A DNA stretch of 64,000 nucleotides from Zizania palustris (taxonomy: Eukaryota > Streptophyta > Magnoliopsida > Poales > Poaceae): the NCBI GenBank assembly GCA_019279435.1, contig JAAALK010000285.1:29544371-29608370 (forward strand), in the 5' to 3' direction. Positions within the stretch are counted from its first letter, which is position 1, and each line of letters opens with the position of its first letter. The notes below the pieces were generated by a model. That model worked only from the letters and a program-made list of their open reading frames with translations, had not been told where the DNA came from and searched no databases. The position numbers and the translations under genes were made by a program. This document shows positions 11,361 to 22,053 of the stretch, piece after piece.

Positions 11361-13477
11361 GGACGAAACCCTACTCCTGTACCTTGCAGCTACAGGTTCA
11401 GCTGTCAGCGCAGTCCTTGTCAGAGAAGTGGATTTCAATGGGAAGTTGGTCCAAAATCCTGTTTATTTTGTATCCGAAGCATTATCAGGAGCGAAGACAA
11501 GATACTCCGAACTTGAGAAGTTCGTTTATGCTCTGATAATGGCTTCAAGGAAGCTAAGACATTATTTTTTGGCTCATAATGTAATTGTACCAACTTCGTA
11601 TCCCTTAGGAGATATGCTCTGAAGCAAAGATTCCACTGGAAGGATTGGAAAGTGGGCCGTCGAGCTAGCACCCTTCGGCATATCTTTCTTGGCAAGGACA
11701 GCTATCAAATCCCAAGTCCTAGCAGACTTCATAGCAGAGTGGTCTCCACCTGCGAATTTAACTCCGGAGAATTCAAGTGACGGAGTTTGGACTGTTTACT
11801 CCGATGGGGCTTTCCAAGCATCCGGAGCAGGCATTGGGGCAATGTTGATTTCACCGTCAGGGCAAAGAGCAATGTACTCCGCAAGACTCAACTTTAAGTC
11901 TACCAATAATATAGCGGAGTACGAAGGGATTTTATTGGGACTCCGGAAAGCACGTGCTCTAGGGGCTACAAGAATAATTATAAAAACAGATTCTCAGATA
12001 GTAGCAGGGCACGTAGACAAAAGTTTTCAAGTTCGGCATCCACAGCTTGCAAAGTACTTAGAAGAAATCCGCAAAATCGAAGCACACTTCAAGGGTATTT
12101 CCATTCGGAGTATACCAAGAGCGGAAAACGTGCAAGCAGACATTTTAGCGAAAGCTGCAGCCGGAGTTGTGGATGTGCCTGAAGAAGCTTTCTATGAGGA
12201 GCTCAATATACCTTCGGTGCCACAAATTGCCTCTGCGAAGATTCTTTGCATTCCTAGTGCAGATTGGAAAGATTCGATCGTGGAACTCTTGCAAGGAGGA
12301 ACAAATTTGCCCGAAGAGCCCCAGTTGTCAAGATTAAAGCTCAGAGCCAGAAACTATCAGTTAATCAACGGTATATTATACAAGGCCGGAGTATGTTCCC
12401 CTCTACTCTGATGTATATCTCAAGCCGAAGGCCAAGAAATTCTTCAAGAAATTCATGAAGGCCTTTGTGGAAGCCATTTAGCTCCTAGAGCTCTGGCAGG
12501 AAAAACACTTCGCCAGGGGCTTTATTGGCCCACAATAACGGCTGATGCGGAGAGCTTGGTCCGCACTTGTCAAGGATGCCAGTGGATGGGTCGACGGAGT
12601 CATCGCCCACCAACAGCTCTTCAAGCCATTGCTCCAGTATGGCCTATGGCCAGATGGGGTATGGATTTAATTGGTCCCCTTTCCGTTAGCAAAGGGAAAT
12701 CTGAAGTTCGCAGTGGTAGCTATTGAAGATTTTTCTAAGTGGGTGGAAGCAGAACCCTTAACAGCTATCACTTCGAACAATGTACAGAAATTCTTCTGGA
12801 AGAACATCATTTGTCAGTTCGGAGTGCCTAGATACCTCACAGTTGATAATGGAACACAGTTCGACGCAGAACCCTTCAGGAAGTTTTGCGAAGACCTAGG
12901 CATTCAGCTATGTTTTGCTGCAGTGAGGCATCCTCAGTCGAATGGAGCCGTAGAACGAGCCAATGGAAATATTTTATCAGGGCTAAATCGAAGAATAGTA
13001 GGATTAGCAAAGGGACTGTGGACCGAAGAGCTTCCAAAGATTCTGTGGTCCATTCGGACTACGCAAACAAGGTCCACAGGTTTTACTCCGTTTAGACTAC
13101 TATTCGGAGATGAAGCTATGACTCCAACGGAGCTCAAAGGGGGATCATTTCGCAGCACCGAACCAGACATCGAAGAAGAAAGACAAGCTTCGTTAGATTT
13201 ATCAGAAGAAACGAGACTTCGGGCTGTAGCTAATTTATCAAAATATCATCAGTAGACGAAGGCTTGGTATGACCCGAAGGTTAAGCTCAATGAACTAAGA
13301 CCGGGTCATCTTGTTCTACGAAGCATTATAGCACCAGGGAAGTTAGGCAATAAATGGGAAGGTCCATACCTAATTGTCCGCTCAGGGCGCCCTGGTTCAT
13401 TTAAATTAGCTAATTTAGAAGGTGAAGAGTTAGCACATACTTGGCATGCGGAGCACCTAAAGCGATACTTCGCATAA
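11361..13477 (+). pseudogene. pol fragment (RNase H and integrase), right-arm copy
   Basis: The mirror copy of 5977-8092 on the plus strand, beginning abruptly in the first RNase H domain. It is broken by TGA at 11620-11622 and at 12409-12411 (both CGA on the left arm), by an extra C near 12676 (CCCC against CCC) and by TAG at 13253-13255 (CAG on the left arm). The integrase triad positions are still recognisable (VDNGTQF, NGAVERANG). The stop that breaks the left arm at 7006 is a CAA codon here, so the two copies were damaged independently. Confidence 0.9.
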
Positions 13478-13668
13478 GGGCTCCTTGTAATTCGCTTGTA
13501 ATCATCTTCTAAATTAATAAAGCATATGACCCTGATAGTTGCCTTCCCCTCATAGACTTCCAGCTTCCGAGTGGACGCACTGGAACCGCGGGGTCGACCG
13601 AGAGGGAAGTGTCATTAAGCTGGGTTGTATTTTCGGACTTTGAACCCATAAAGTTCGAAGCCTCCGAC

Positions 13669-14040
13669 GTGGGGGCTGACATAATCCGGAGCCCAGGCCA
13701 CCGGCTTGTAGGGATCCGTAAAAGAGCCCAAAACCACACCCTACGGAGTCCAAGCCATTGGCTGGTAGACTTCCGTAAAAAGAGCCGAAGGTGGCCAAAA
13801 CCTACGGAGTCCAAGCCATTGGCTGGTAGACTTCCGTAAAAAGAGCCGAAGGTGGCCAAAATCTGCGAAGTCCAAGCCATTGGCTGGTAGACTTCTGCAA
13901 AAAGAGCCGAAGGTGGCCAAATTATACGGAGTCCAAGCCATTGGCTGGTAGACATCCGTAAAAAGAGTCCAAAGAGACCATTGCAAACTCCGAACCATTG
14001 GTTCGTCAGAGATCGCAAAAATAAGCCGAAGGTGGCTAAA
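13669..14040. repeat. 61-bp tandem array, right arm
   Basis: The mirror of 5415-5785, with the same unit count and period. A 42-bp segment just beyond it, present near 5270-5312 on the left arm, is missing here; the break is flanked by AATCAG, which suggests a microhomology deletion. Confidence 0.8.
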
Positions 14041-14359
14041 GCAAAACAGCAATTGAGCCATGAGCTTCGAATGTCTGTTAACATAGTCCAAAGTGACAAA
14101 TTTTTTAAGACACTAAAGTGTCCTGAAAGTTATCTCAACTGATTACAAATAGTCGAAGACATTTCATAAGATTTTAAAAGATCTTTAAATGACAGAGGGG
14201 CTTCGAACCCCCAAAAAATTGTACTCCGAAGTTTTTTCTTTGCGCATAACCATCTTTGAATACATTTCGAAGTTGCTTATACCCAAAGAGGGGCTAGTAA
14301 ATATGGAGACAATTTTAAATCGGCATTCATTATTGAAATAAATGTGTTTACAGATTACA

Positions 14360-17300
14360 CTATGAAAAATTGGTATCTATACCAAGAAGGAATCGGAGAC
14401 CTCTTCGGTCCCGAGAGCTAGGGGTGGAACGACTAGTTCCAACATCGGAAGTTCTAAGAACTTTACGTTTAACTCTCTTCCTCCCCTTCGAAGCTCTAAA
14501 ATCCTTCTGCTCTTGTTGAAGCTCGGCCCAAGTTCGAAGCCGTTCGGGGCTTCTTTCCCAGCTTCTAAGATCTTCAAATCTTTTATTTCGAGCTTCACCT
14601 ACGTCTTCAGACCAAATAGTGTCTTCAGAAGACGAGGTGTTTGCGTTAACCTCTTTCTCTTCCTCTTTAATATAAGACAATACATCTTTGATTACTTCGG
14701 GCGCAATTACGCCGGAGTCATCTCGAGGAATTAGAAATCGAGGACGCTTGTAAGTCTTTAGAAGTTCGAATGTATTCCATAATGAACGAAGTTCGTCGTT
14801 AAGTTCTAACACTTCGATATCTTCCATAAGAGGCAAAGCCTAAAAATATAACAAACAAGATTTTCATTGATAAAATGTTTACAAGCATAAAGCTTTACAT
14901 AATCAAAAATCCTAAATGATTCCTAAACCTGCGGGTTCGGAGGAGGCTGACTGCTCGAAGCTTGGTTCCGAACTTGCTTCTGGCGTTGGCCTTCATCGAT
15001 CCAAGCCTTGATCACGGAATGACCTTCGGCTCTCCATGAGGTTTGAAAGGCTCGCCAGGCGGCAGTCACACCTTCGGAAGGATTCAAAAGCCGCTCGTCG
15101 TCGAAGGTAATGGAGCCTTCTGCGCTCGGAGTGATTGTTCGGCCCAAATCCTCATAGTAACGAAGTAGTCCGAGGGCAGACACTTGTCCGGAGAGTTCTC
15201 CATAACGAATGCCTGCCGTCTTCATTTGCTTCGCTGCTCCTTGGATCCTTTTTAACCGGCGCAGCAGAGTCACGTTGTCATCCGAAGGAAGTGATCCAGT
15301 AGTACCGAAGTACTCTAGAACACCTAGCATCTGTTCGATGACCTCCGTAGCTACCTTCTCTGACTTAAGCTTTTCTTCAATCAGTGCATCCTTGCTCGAA
15401 GTCGTTTCTGCCAAAACTCCGGAAATCCTAGCATTCTCCGTAGTTAAAATATTCTTCTGGTTTAGGAGTTGGCTAGCTTCCTTTTGGAGCCTTACAAGTT
15501 CGGACCCAGCACTAGCATGCTCCAACCGCACCTTTTCAATTTCAGCCCAAAGCACGATTCTTTCTGCTTCGAGCTCCTTATTAGCAGCCTCCAAGCCCTG
15601 TCTGGCCCTACGCTCCGTTGAAATCACATTATCCATTTGAAGTACTCTAGCTTCGGAGAAAGATAAGTTGCGTTTAAGAGCTTCATTTTCTTCCCGAAGC
15701 TGAGCAATTTCATTCTCGCTTGATAAAGTTGCAGCGCGGGCCAAGACTGCTTGCTGAGAAAAGAAAAAACTAAAGTAAGAAATTATTCATGTATAATTTG
15801 CTGCTGGTTCGAAGATGTACTCTGAACCCAATATAATTCGCTAAAGATATTGGCTCGAAGGTGCTCCGTACGTGGTAGGCCGCTCGTTCCAGGGCAACGT
15901 TAAGCTCCGAACTCTTCGCCCTGCTAATTTTGCTACCAGCTCTGTCTCCCCGACTTCGCGATTCACTCGACCTAAAGGTTTGAGCAGAGTCCGAAGCCCA
16001 GTTGGCTCCAAAAAAGGAGTCAAAAGAGGGAGCATTGCCGAAGCCTTTTGGTCATCCCTGCTTGACGAAGGTCCGGAGCGTTCTCCTGAGGTCCTTGGAA
16101 CTTCGGAAGATGGCCCCCCCTCAGTTGATTCACTTTCATCTGTTGATTCAGACGAAGTTGATCCTTGAGCAGGGAGAGGCTCTATTTGTCTTTTACCCCT
16201 TCCAGGCCCCTGTTGAGCGACCTCCGGGTGCGGCTCCGAAGTTGTCGAAGGCCCTTGAATTGGATCTTTGCTTTGTACTTCTACAGAAGGAGGCTCTGCA
16301 AAAGCAAAGGTATTATACATTGTATAATTTTGCAGAAAATAATAAGAGAATTGTGCGGAGGATCAAAGGTGAGGTCTTCGTCTGAATCCACAGTTAAAAT
16401 TTCAGCTGCCGGAGTATCTCCGTGAGCAGTCCTCCCTTCATCCACAACTGAAGTTGTAATAACTTCAACTTCATCTTCGCCCACAGGGGCTTCGATCCGC
16501 TCTTCTTCTTGAGCATCCGGAGCTATCACTTCTTCAATATTAGCTTGAGGCTCCGGCATACCTGCAGTATCTTCAATGTGAATATCTTTTTGAGCTACAT
16601 CTTCATCAATCAATCTCAATAATAGTATACCTTCATCTTCTTTAGAACCGGAGATGGAGGTTCTTGAGCTCGAAGGCGCAGGATCCGAAGGTGCAAGATT
16701 TTTTGGCTTCCGAGTCACCTTCTTCACCGGAGTCTTTGCGGAGCTCGAAGCTCCGGCTTTAGCTATCCTCTTCTTGGGTCCTTTCTCCGAAGGTACCCAG
16801 TCCATCAGAGGGGGCGGAGTCATCTCCAACATTCCCCATACTCTGTTAAACCTTTCCCAACTCCCGACCAGTTTAACTCGCCATTCTTTTTCAGTCGGAG
16901 TTGGGGCACCCAAAATCTTCTCCGAAGCCCTTATAATTTGCTCTGAAGTAATAGGGGCTGAAGAAGCTAAAAAATAAATAATTCAAATTAGTCTTTCTTC
17001 GAAGTAAATATGTATAATACATGTTGGTTCGAAGTTACCTGTAGGGCTCGAAGTCAAGTTAATCTTGCGGAGACCGCCTTCCGAATCATCCTCGAAGATG
17101 ACAGGCCAGTTGGCCATCAGCGGAGAAATTTGCAGGCCAAGGAATTCTTCGGCTAAGTCTCGCATGCTTAACCTTCGGCTAATCTTTTGAAGCAAGTTAA
17201 GACGAGCTTCGAGCTGACCTTCATTGGGCTGCACTAAGGCTTCCTTCCGGAATTGAATTTCTTTGAGGGGCCCGGCCAGAGGACTGCTTGCCCCAACTTC

Positions 17301-17969
17301 GGCATAGAACCATCTTAGAATCCAATCAGTATACCATCTGGCATTGATGGCCTTGGCAGGAAATTGAAGAGCATACTCATCTCGAAGCCTAAAGTTAATA
17401 CTGCCGAAGGATACTAATACTTTTTCACCTCCGGGGCCTACGAAGGTCTTTGGTTGGCATGTAGCCCTGTGCAATGCAGCGAAGATTTCTGCCCTTCCTT
17501 CGCACCCTTCGGCTCTCAAGGCCCATTCGAAGATAGCCAATCTAGCTACCGCATTCGGAGATAATTGAGGGAGGGTTACATGGAATAGATCCAGTACCTC
17601 TGCCAGGAAGTCCACTGCAGGGAGGCCCAAGCCAGCTTCGAAGAAGGCTTCGAATACCACTACTTCTCCGGGTCTTGGGGTTGGAATCATCTCTTTGCCT
17701 GGCTTCCGAATCATAACTCCATTACTGATTTTTCCGCCCGCTGCAATTGCCAGTGACTCTCTTTTGCTGGTAGAAGACCCCAACTGGAAAGACTGATCCA
17801 AATACTTTGTCGATGGTGGGCACAGACCTTGGTCATCGGCGATTTGGGGATTTCTCCCTCCTGCCGCCATTGATGTCACCGCCGGTACCGAAGGTGCCGC
17901 CGCTGCTGCTGCAGCCGCCTGCTGCTGAGCCAAAGCCGACGGAGGTGCAGATCCCTTAGTCTTCACCAT
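14360..17969 (-). pseudogene. antisense Tat-element gene, right-arm copy, broken
   Basis: The mirror of the five-exon gene at 1394-5052. Exon 1 is 17039-17969 and its donor is intact. Exon 2 begins at 16966. About 48 bp covering the exon 2 donor are deleted near 16360, and a 1-bp deletion in exon 3 near 15930 shifts the frame. Exons 4 (about 14929-15753) and 5 (14360-14839) are open. The product would be truncated whatever the splicing. The TATA region near 18086 is kept. In this arm too the gene lies antisense to pol. Confidence 0.85.
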
Positions 17970-18407
17970 CGTGATCGCCGGATTGCTTTGAAGAAATGGA
18001 GGCTAGGGCTCAAGAACTCAAAGGGCTAAAAAGTTTTTGATTGCGAGAATGCGGTGAAAAGGTAACCGGGTAACTTCTAGGCCTTCTATTTATAGCCTAG
18101 ATTTCACTTTTTTATCGTTAATCCATGTCGTTTCACATTCCTGCCGTTACTTTTCCCCAAGATTAACGCTTACTACAGTTTCCGTTGGAAACAGAAACTT
18201 AACGGCTATTTTCTCTAAGTCTAAAAGACTTTCGAACTTCTTGAGTCGGTTCTAAGATAGTTCGAAAAGCAATTACCTTAAGACTGATTTGAAGTTCATA
18301 TCTTCATGCATTTCGGAGATAAAATAAAAACCAATAACCCCTATGTTTGGTTATCTTTTCCTTCCGTATACTGCTCTCCTAACGTTACAGGTCAAACGGA
18401 GAAGCGT

Positions 18408-18421
18408 ATTCGAGGGGCTAC
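18408..18421 (+). promoter_or_regulatory. polypurine tract, right arm
   Basis: ATTCGAGGGGCTAC directly precedes the LTR start at 18422. It marks this LTR as the 3' LTR of a plus-strand element. Confidence 0.7.
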
Positions 18422-18916
18422 TGTTGGGGGAAAATATCTCATCTTCGGGGTTATTGCCGAAACAACATAAAGGCAGACAGCGGATTCGAAGGTTCCCAGA
18501 CGATCATCTTCGAAGATACCCGGAACCAAGTTCGAAGTACGAAGATAGGCATTGGTTCGGAGTACATCTTCGAACTAAGGCCCTCCAAGATCTTTTCTGC
18601 CAGCTAAGATGGAAGACTTATCTTCTTTCTCATTAGATTAGTCTTTTACCATTTTAGCCCTATTAAGGGAACCGAATAGTTTCCACTATGTCGGTTGTAA
18701 TAGAGGGGTAAATAGGTCTTTTCCTTAATGTTTGGGCCTATAAATACCCCCCATTTCACCCTGTAATAGGGACCGAATACAAGTTATTCAATACACACAT
18801 TCGAACTATTCTAAGTTATTATCCTTTCGGAGGCTTAGAACAGTTCTCTTCGCAAACACTTCGTTTGTTAGTTTCTCTTCTACAGAAACCTGTTAGCGTA
18901 ATCTTTTACGCCAACA
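18422..18916 (+). mobile_element. complete 3' LTR of right-arm Tat element
   Basis: 495 bp from TGTTGGGGGAAAA to TTTTACGCCAACA, with TG...CA ends and a TATA-like CCTATAAATACC at 18737-18748. It is followed by CCGTGTGACTCC, which has no primer binding site, so this is a 3' end. The related element at 23922-24419 has a similar but distinct LTR, with the same terminal motif and a similar TATA block. Confidence 0.85.
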
Positions 18917-19070
18917 CCGTGTGACTCCTACCCTCCTACCCCCCTTGTGGGTGGCGGAGCTTTTATCATATAAAAGGGTTCGCTAGGCACAAGGATTGTC
19001 CGAACACCTGCATGCTTCGAATTTGCACATCTCATCATCAAAGTCTTTAAACTTTTGTACGTATCTTAAC
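18917..19070. other. junction stretch between two element fragments
   Basis: A short non-coding stretch after the plus-strand LTR and before the 118-bp array of the minus-strand element. It contains CATATAAAAGG at 18968-18978. No target duplication could be recognised. The antisense gene and 3' LTR that would be expected at this end of the minus-strand element are missing. Confidence 0.4.
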
Positions 19071-19687
19071 AAGCCGGAGCCTGGAATCTGTAGGGTGGCC
19101 ACCTTCGGCTCTTTTACAGATACTTCGCACCCGGAGGCTTGAAATTCTGTTTTATTTAAAGTACTTAGACTCTTCTATGGATCCTAACAAGCCGGAGCCT
19201 GGAATCCGTAGGTTGGCCACCTTCGACTCTTTTACAGATACTTCGCACCCGGAGGCTTGAAATTCTGTTTTATTTAAAGTCCTTAGACTCTTCTACGGAT
19301 CCTAACAAGCCGAAGCCTGGAATCCGTAGGTTGGCCACCTTCGGCTCTTTTACAGACACTTCGCACCCGGAGGCTTGAAATTCTGTTTATTTAAAGTCCT
19401 TAGACTCTTCTACGGATCCTAACAAGCCGGAGCCTGGAATCCGTAGGTTGGCCACCTTCGGCTCTTTTACAGATACTTCGCACCCGGAGGCTTGAAATTC
19501 TGTTTTATTTAAAGTCCTTAGACTCTTCTACGGATCCTAACAAGCCGGAGACTGGAATCCGTAGGTTGGCCACCTTCGGCTCTTTTACAAACACTTCACA
19601 CCCGGAGGCTTGAAATTCTATTTTATTTAAAGTCCTTAGACTCTTCTACGGATCCTAACAAGCCGGAGCCTGGAATCCGTAGGTTGG
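19071..19687. repeat. 118-bp tandem array in 3' region of element 2
   Basis: Units begin (AAGCCGG or AAGCCGAAG) at 19071, 19189, 19307, 19424, 19542 and 19660, a period of 117-118 bp. Each unit appears to be two diverged halves of about 59 bp. One half resembles the 61-bp unit of the first element (CTCTTCTACGGA, then CCTGGAATCCGTAGG). The other begins GGCTCTTTTACAGA. The array lies directly downstream of pol, as in the first element. Confidence 0.85.
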
Positions 19688-19875
19688 CGGGGCCACTGAA
19701 CCAATGGTTCGCAGTCATCCCCTTGGGTCTTCGTGAAAAATGCTTGGCTCTACTAGCATCGCCGTCCTCCTAATGCGTCCATCAGGAGAAAGGGATGTTC
19801 GAAGGGCAAAACAGGTTTCAACCCTTATCTTTATTTATAGACAAAAGAAGTGTTACAAGTGATTACAAGGAAGCC

Positions 19876-21981
19876 TTAAGCGTAATATCTCTTAAGGTGC
19901 TCCGCATGCCATGAATGTTTCAACTCTTCCCCTTCTAAATTAGCTAATTTAAACGATCCGGGGCGTCCTGAGCGTAAGATAACATATGGTCCTTCCCATT
20001 TGTTTCCTAGCTTCCCCGGAGCTATTACACTTCGCAATACTAGATGACCTGGTTTTAACTCACTTAATCTGACTTTCGGGTCATACCACGTTTTTGTGTG
20101 CTCTTGGTACTTAGTCAGGTTGGCGACAGCTCGAAGCCTTGTCTCTTCTGACAAATCTATTGAAGTACTCCGATCACCTTCGTCTCCGTGTTGAATTACG
20201 CGAAGCGACTCCCCTTTGAGCTCCGTAGGGGTCATGGCTTCGTCTCCAAAGAGCAATCTGAATGGCGTGAAACCGGTTGATCTAGTTTGAGTGGTTCGGA
20301 TGGACCATAAAATTTTAGGTAGTTCTTCGACCCATAGCCCCTTGGCCAATCCTACAATTCGGCGATTTAACCCGGAGATGATGTTCCCGTTGGCTCGTTC
20401 GACGGCTCCGTTGGATTGCGGATGTCGCACTGCTGCAAAGCATAGCTTAATGCCCAATTCTTCACAAAATGTTTGAAAGGTATCAACTTCGAACTGGGTT
20501 CCATTATCCACCGTTAACTCTCTGGGGACTCCGAACCTGCATATAATATTTTGCCAGAAGAACCTTTGCACGTTCCTCGAGGTGATAGCTGTTAGTGGCT
20601 CCGCTTCTACCCATTTTGAGAAGTATTCGATTGCTACCACCGCAAATTTCAACCCGCCTTTTGCTGGTGGGAAAGGGCCTATGAGGTCCATGCCCCATCT
20701 AGCCATTGGCCATACTGGGGCAATAACTTGAAGCTGAGCTGGCGGGCGATGGCTCCGTCTGCCCATCCATTGGCAGCCTTGGCATGTTCGAACCAGGTCT
20801 TCAGCATCTCTGACGATTGTTGGCCAGTAAAAGCCTTGCCGGAGCGTCTTGCCTGCTAGTGCTCGAGGGGCTAGATGACCTCCGCACAGCCCTTCGTGGA
20901 TGCCTCGAAGTATGTCTTGACCTTCGGGCTGGGAGATGCATCGAAGTAGTGGTGAGCATACTCCGGCTTTGTACAGCACGTCCTCAATAAGTTTGTAATT
21001 TCGAGCTCTTGATTGCAATCTTCGAGCTTCTGGGCCTTCCGGAGGGTCATTGCTACTTTGCAACATGGTTATTATCGGAGCTCGCCAATCTGTAGCTGGA
21101 ATGCACATTACTTCTGATGAGGGTATTTGGTCAGCTGCTGGCTGCTCTAATTCTTCATAGAAAGCGCCCTCCGGGAGGTCCACCGCTCCTGCTGCAGCTT
21201 TTGCAAGAATATCTGCAAGTTGATTATCTGCCCGAGGAATGCTTCGAACTGTAAACCCTTTGAATGCTGCTTCGGCCTTACGGATTTCTTGAAGGTATTG
21301 CGCGAGATGTGGGTTTTTTGCTTGGAAGCTTTTGTCAATATGCCCCGCGACGACTTGGGAATCTGTCTTGATCACTATTCTTGTAGCTCCGAGTGCTTTA
21401 GCCTTCCGGAGGCCTAGCAAGATTCCTTCATACTCGGCAATGTTATTAGTGGTTCGGAAGTTGAGTCTTGCGGAATACATTGCCTTTTGCCCTGATGGTG
21501 ACAGGATGACTGCCCCTGCCCCGGCACCTGATGCTTGATAGGCTCCGTCGGAGAATATTGTCCAGAAACCGTCGGAGGGTTCTTCCGGGGTCCATACTGC
21601 AGATGGAGTCCACTCTGCTACGAAATCTGCTATAATTTGAGATTTAACAGCCGTCCTCGCCGTGAAGGAGATTTCGATGGGTGCCAGCTCGACTGCCCAT
21701 TTTCCAACCCTGCCTGTGGAATCTTTGTTTCGGAGCATATCTCCAAGAGGATACGATGTAGGGACGATGAGGTTATGCGCCAAGAAATAATGCCTTAGCT
21801 TTCGCGAGGCCATTACTAGGGCATAAGCAAATTTTTCGAGCTCGGAGTATCTGATCTTGGCTCCGGATAATGCCTCCGACACAAAATAAATTGGGTTTTG
21901 CACCAGCTTCCCTTTAAGCTCGACTTCTCGGACCAGCACTGCGCTTACTGCTGAACCTGTTGCTGCAAGGTATAAAAGCAA
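19876..21981 (-). pseudogene. RNase H, second RNase H and integrase of Tat element 2
   Basis: An open frame of 701 residues holding the first RNase H remnant (LLYLAATGSAVSAVL), the second RNase H (IFSDGAYQASG, EYEGILLGL, KTDSQVVAGH, NQLADILA), the integrase zinc finger (HEGLCGGHLAPR, CQGCQW) and the DDE core (GMDLIGPFPP, VDNGTQF, NGAVERANG), with a normal C-terminus. It is separated from RT only by a TAG just upstream (near 22054-22056), where the first element has CAG. On its own it lacks RT and protease, so it cannot support retrotransposition. Confidence 0.88.
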
Positions 21982-22053
21982 CGCTTCCCCTGGAAGGGGA
22001 ACAGTTAAGGTTGATAATGTTCTGAGGTATGCTTTTATTTCTTCGAAGCTCTT

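Larger units (their letters stand above)
618..18745. repeat. large inverted duplication of a Tat-type element
   Basis: The left arm (618-8092) and the right arm (11361-18745) are reverse complements with a loop of 3268 bp. Mirror coordinates sum to 19363 at the outer ends and 19453-19454 at the inner ends. The drift comes mainly from two deletions in the right arm, about 48 bp and 42 bp. Arm-to-arm identity is high (five differences in the 273-residue exon 4 product), but real substitutions and indels separate the arms. They are therefore two different element copies rather than one molecule read twice. The inner breakpoint joins the left copy's gag start region (11360) to the right copy's RNase H coding region (11361). 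Confidence 0.9.

Noticed and set aside
618..18745. Interpretation of the palindrome as a fold-back sequencing artefact
   Set aside because: The arms differ by substitutions, stops and two larger deletions, which one molecule read twice would not show.
19071..19687. CRISPR-like regular repeats
   Set aside because: Contiguous tandem units with no unique spacers, in a plant retrotransposon.
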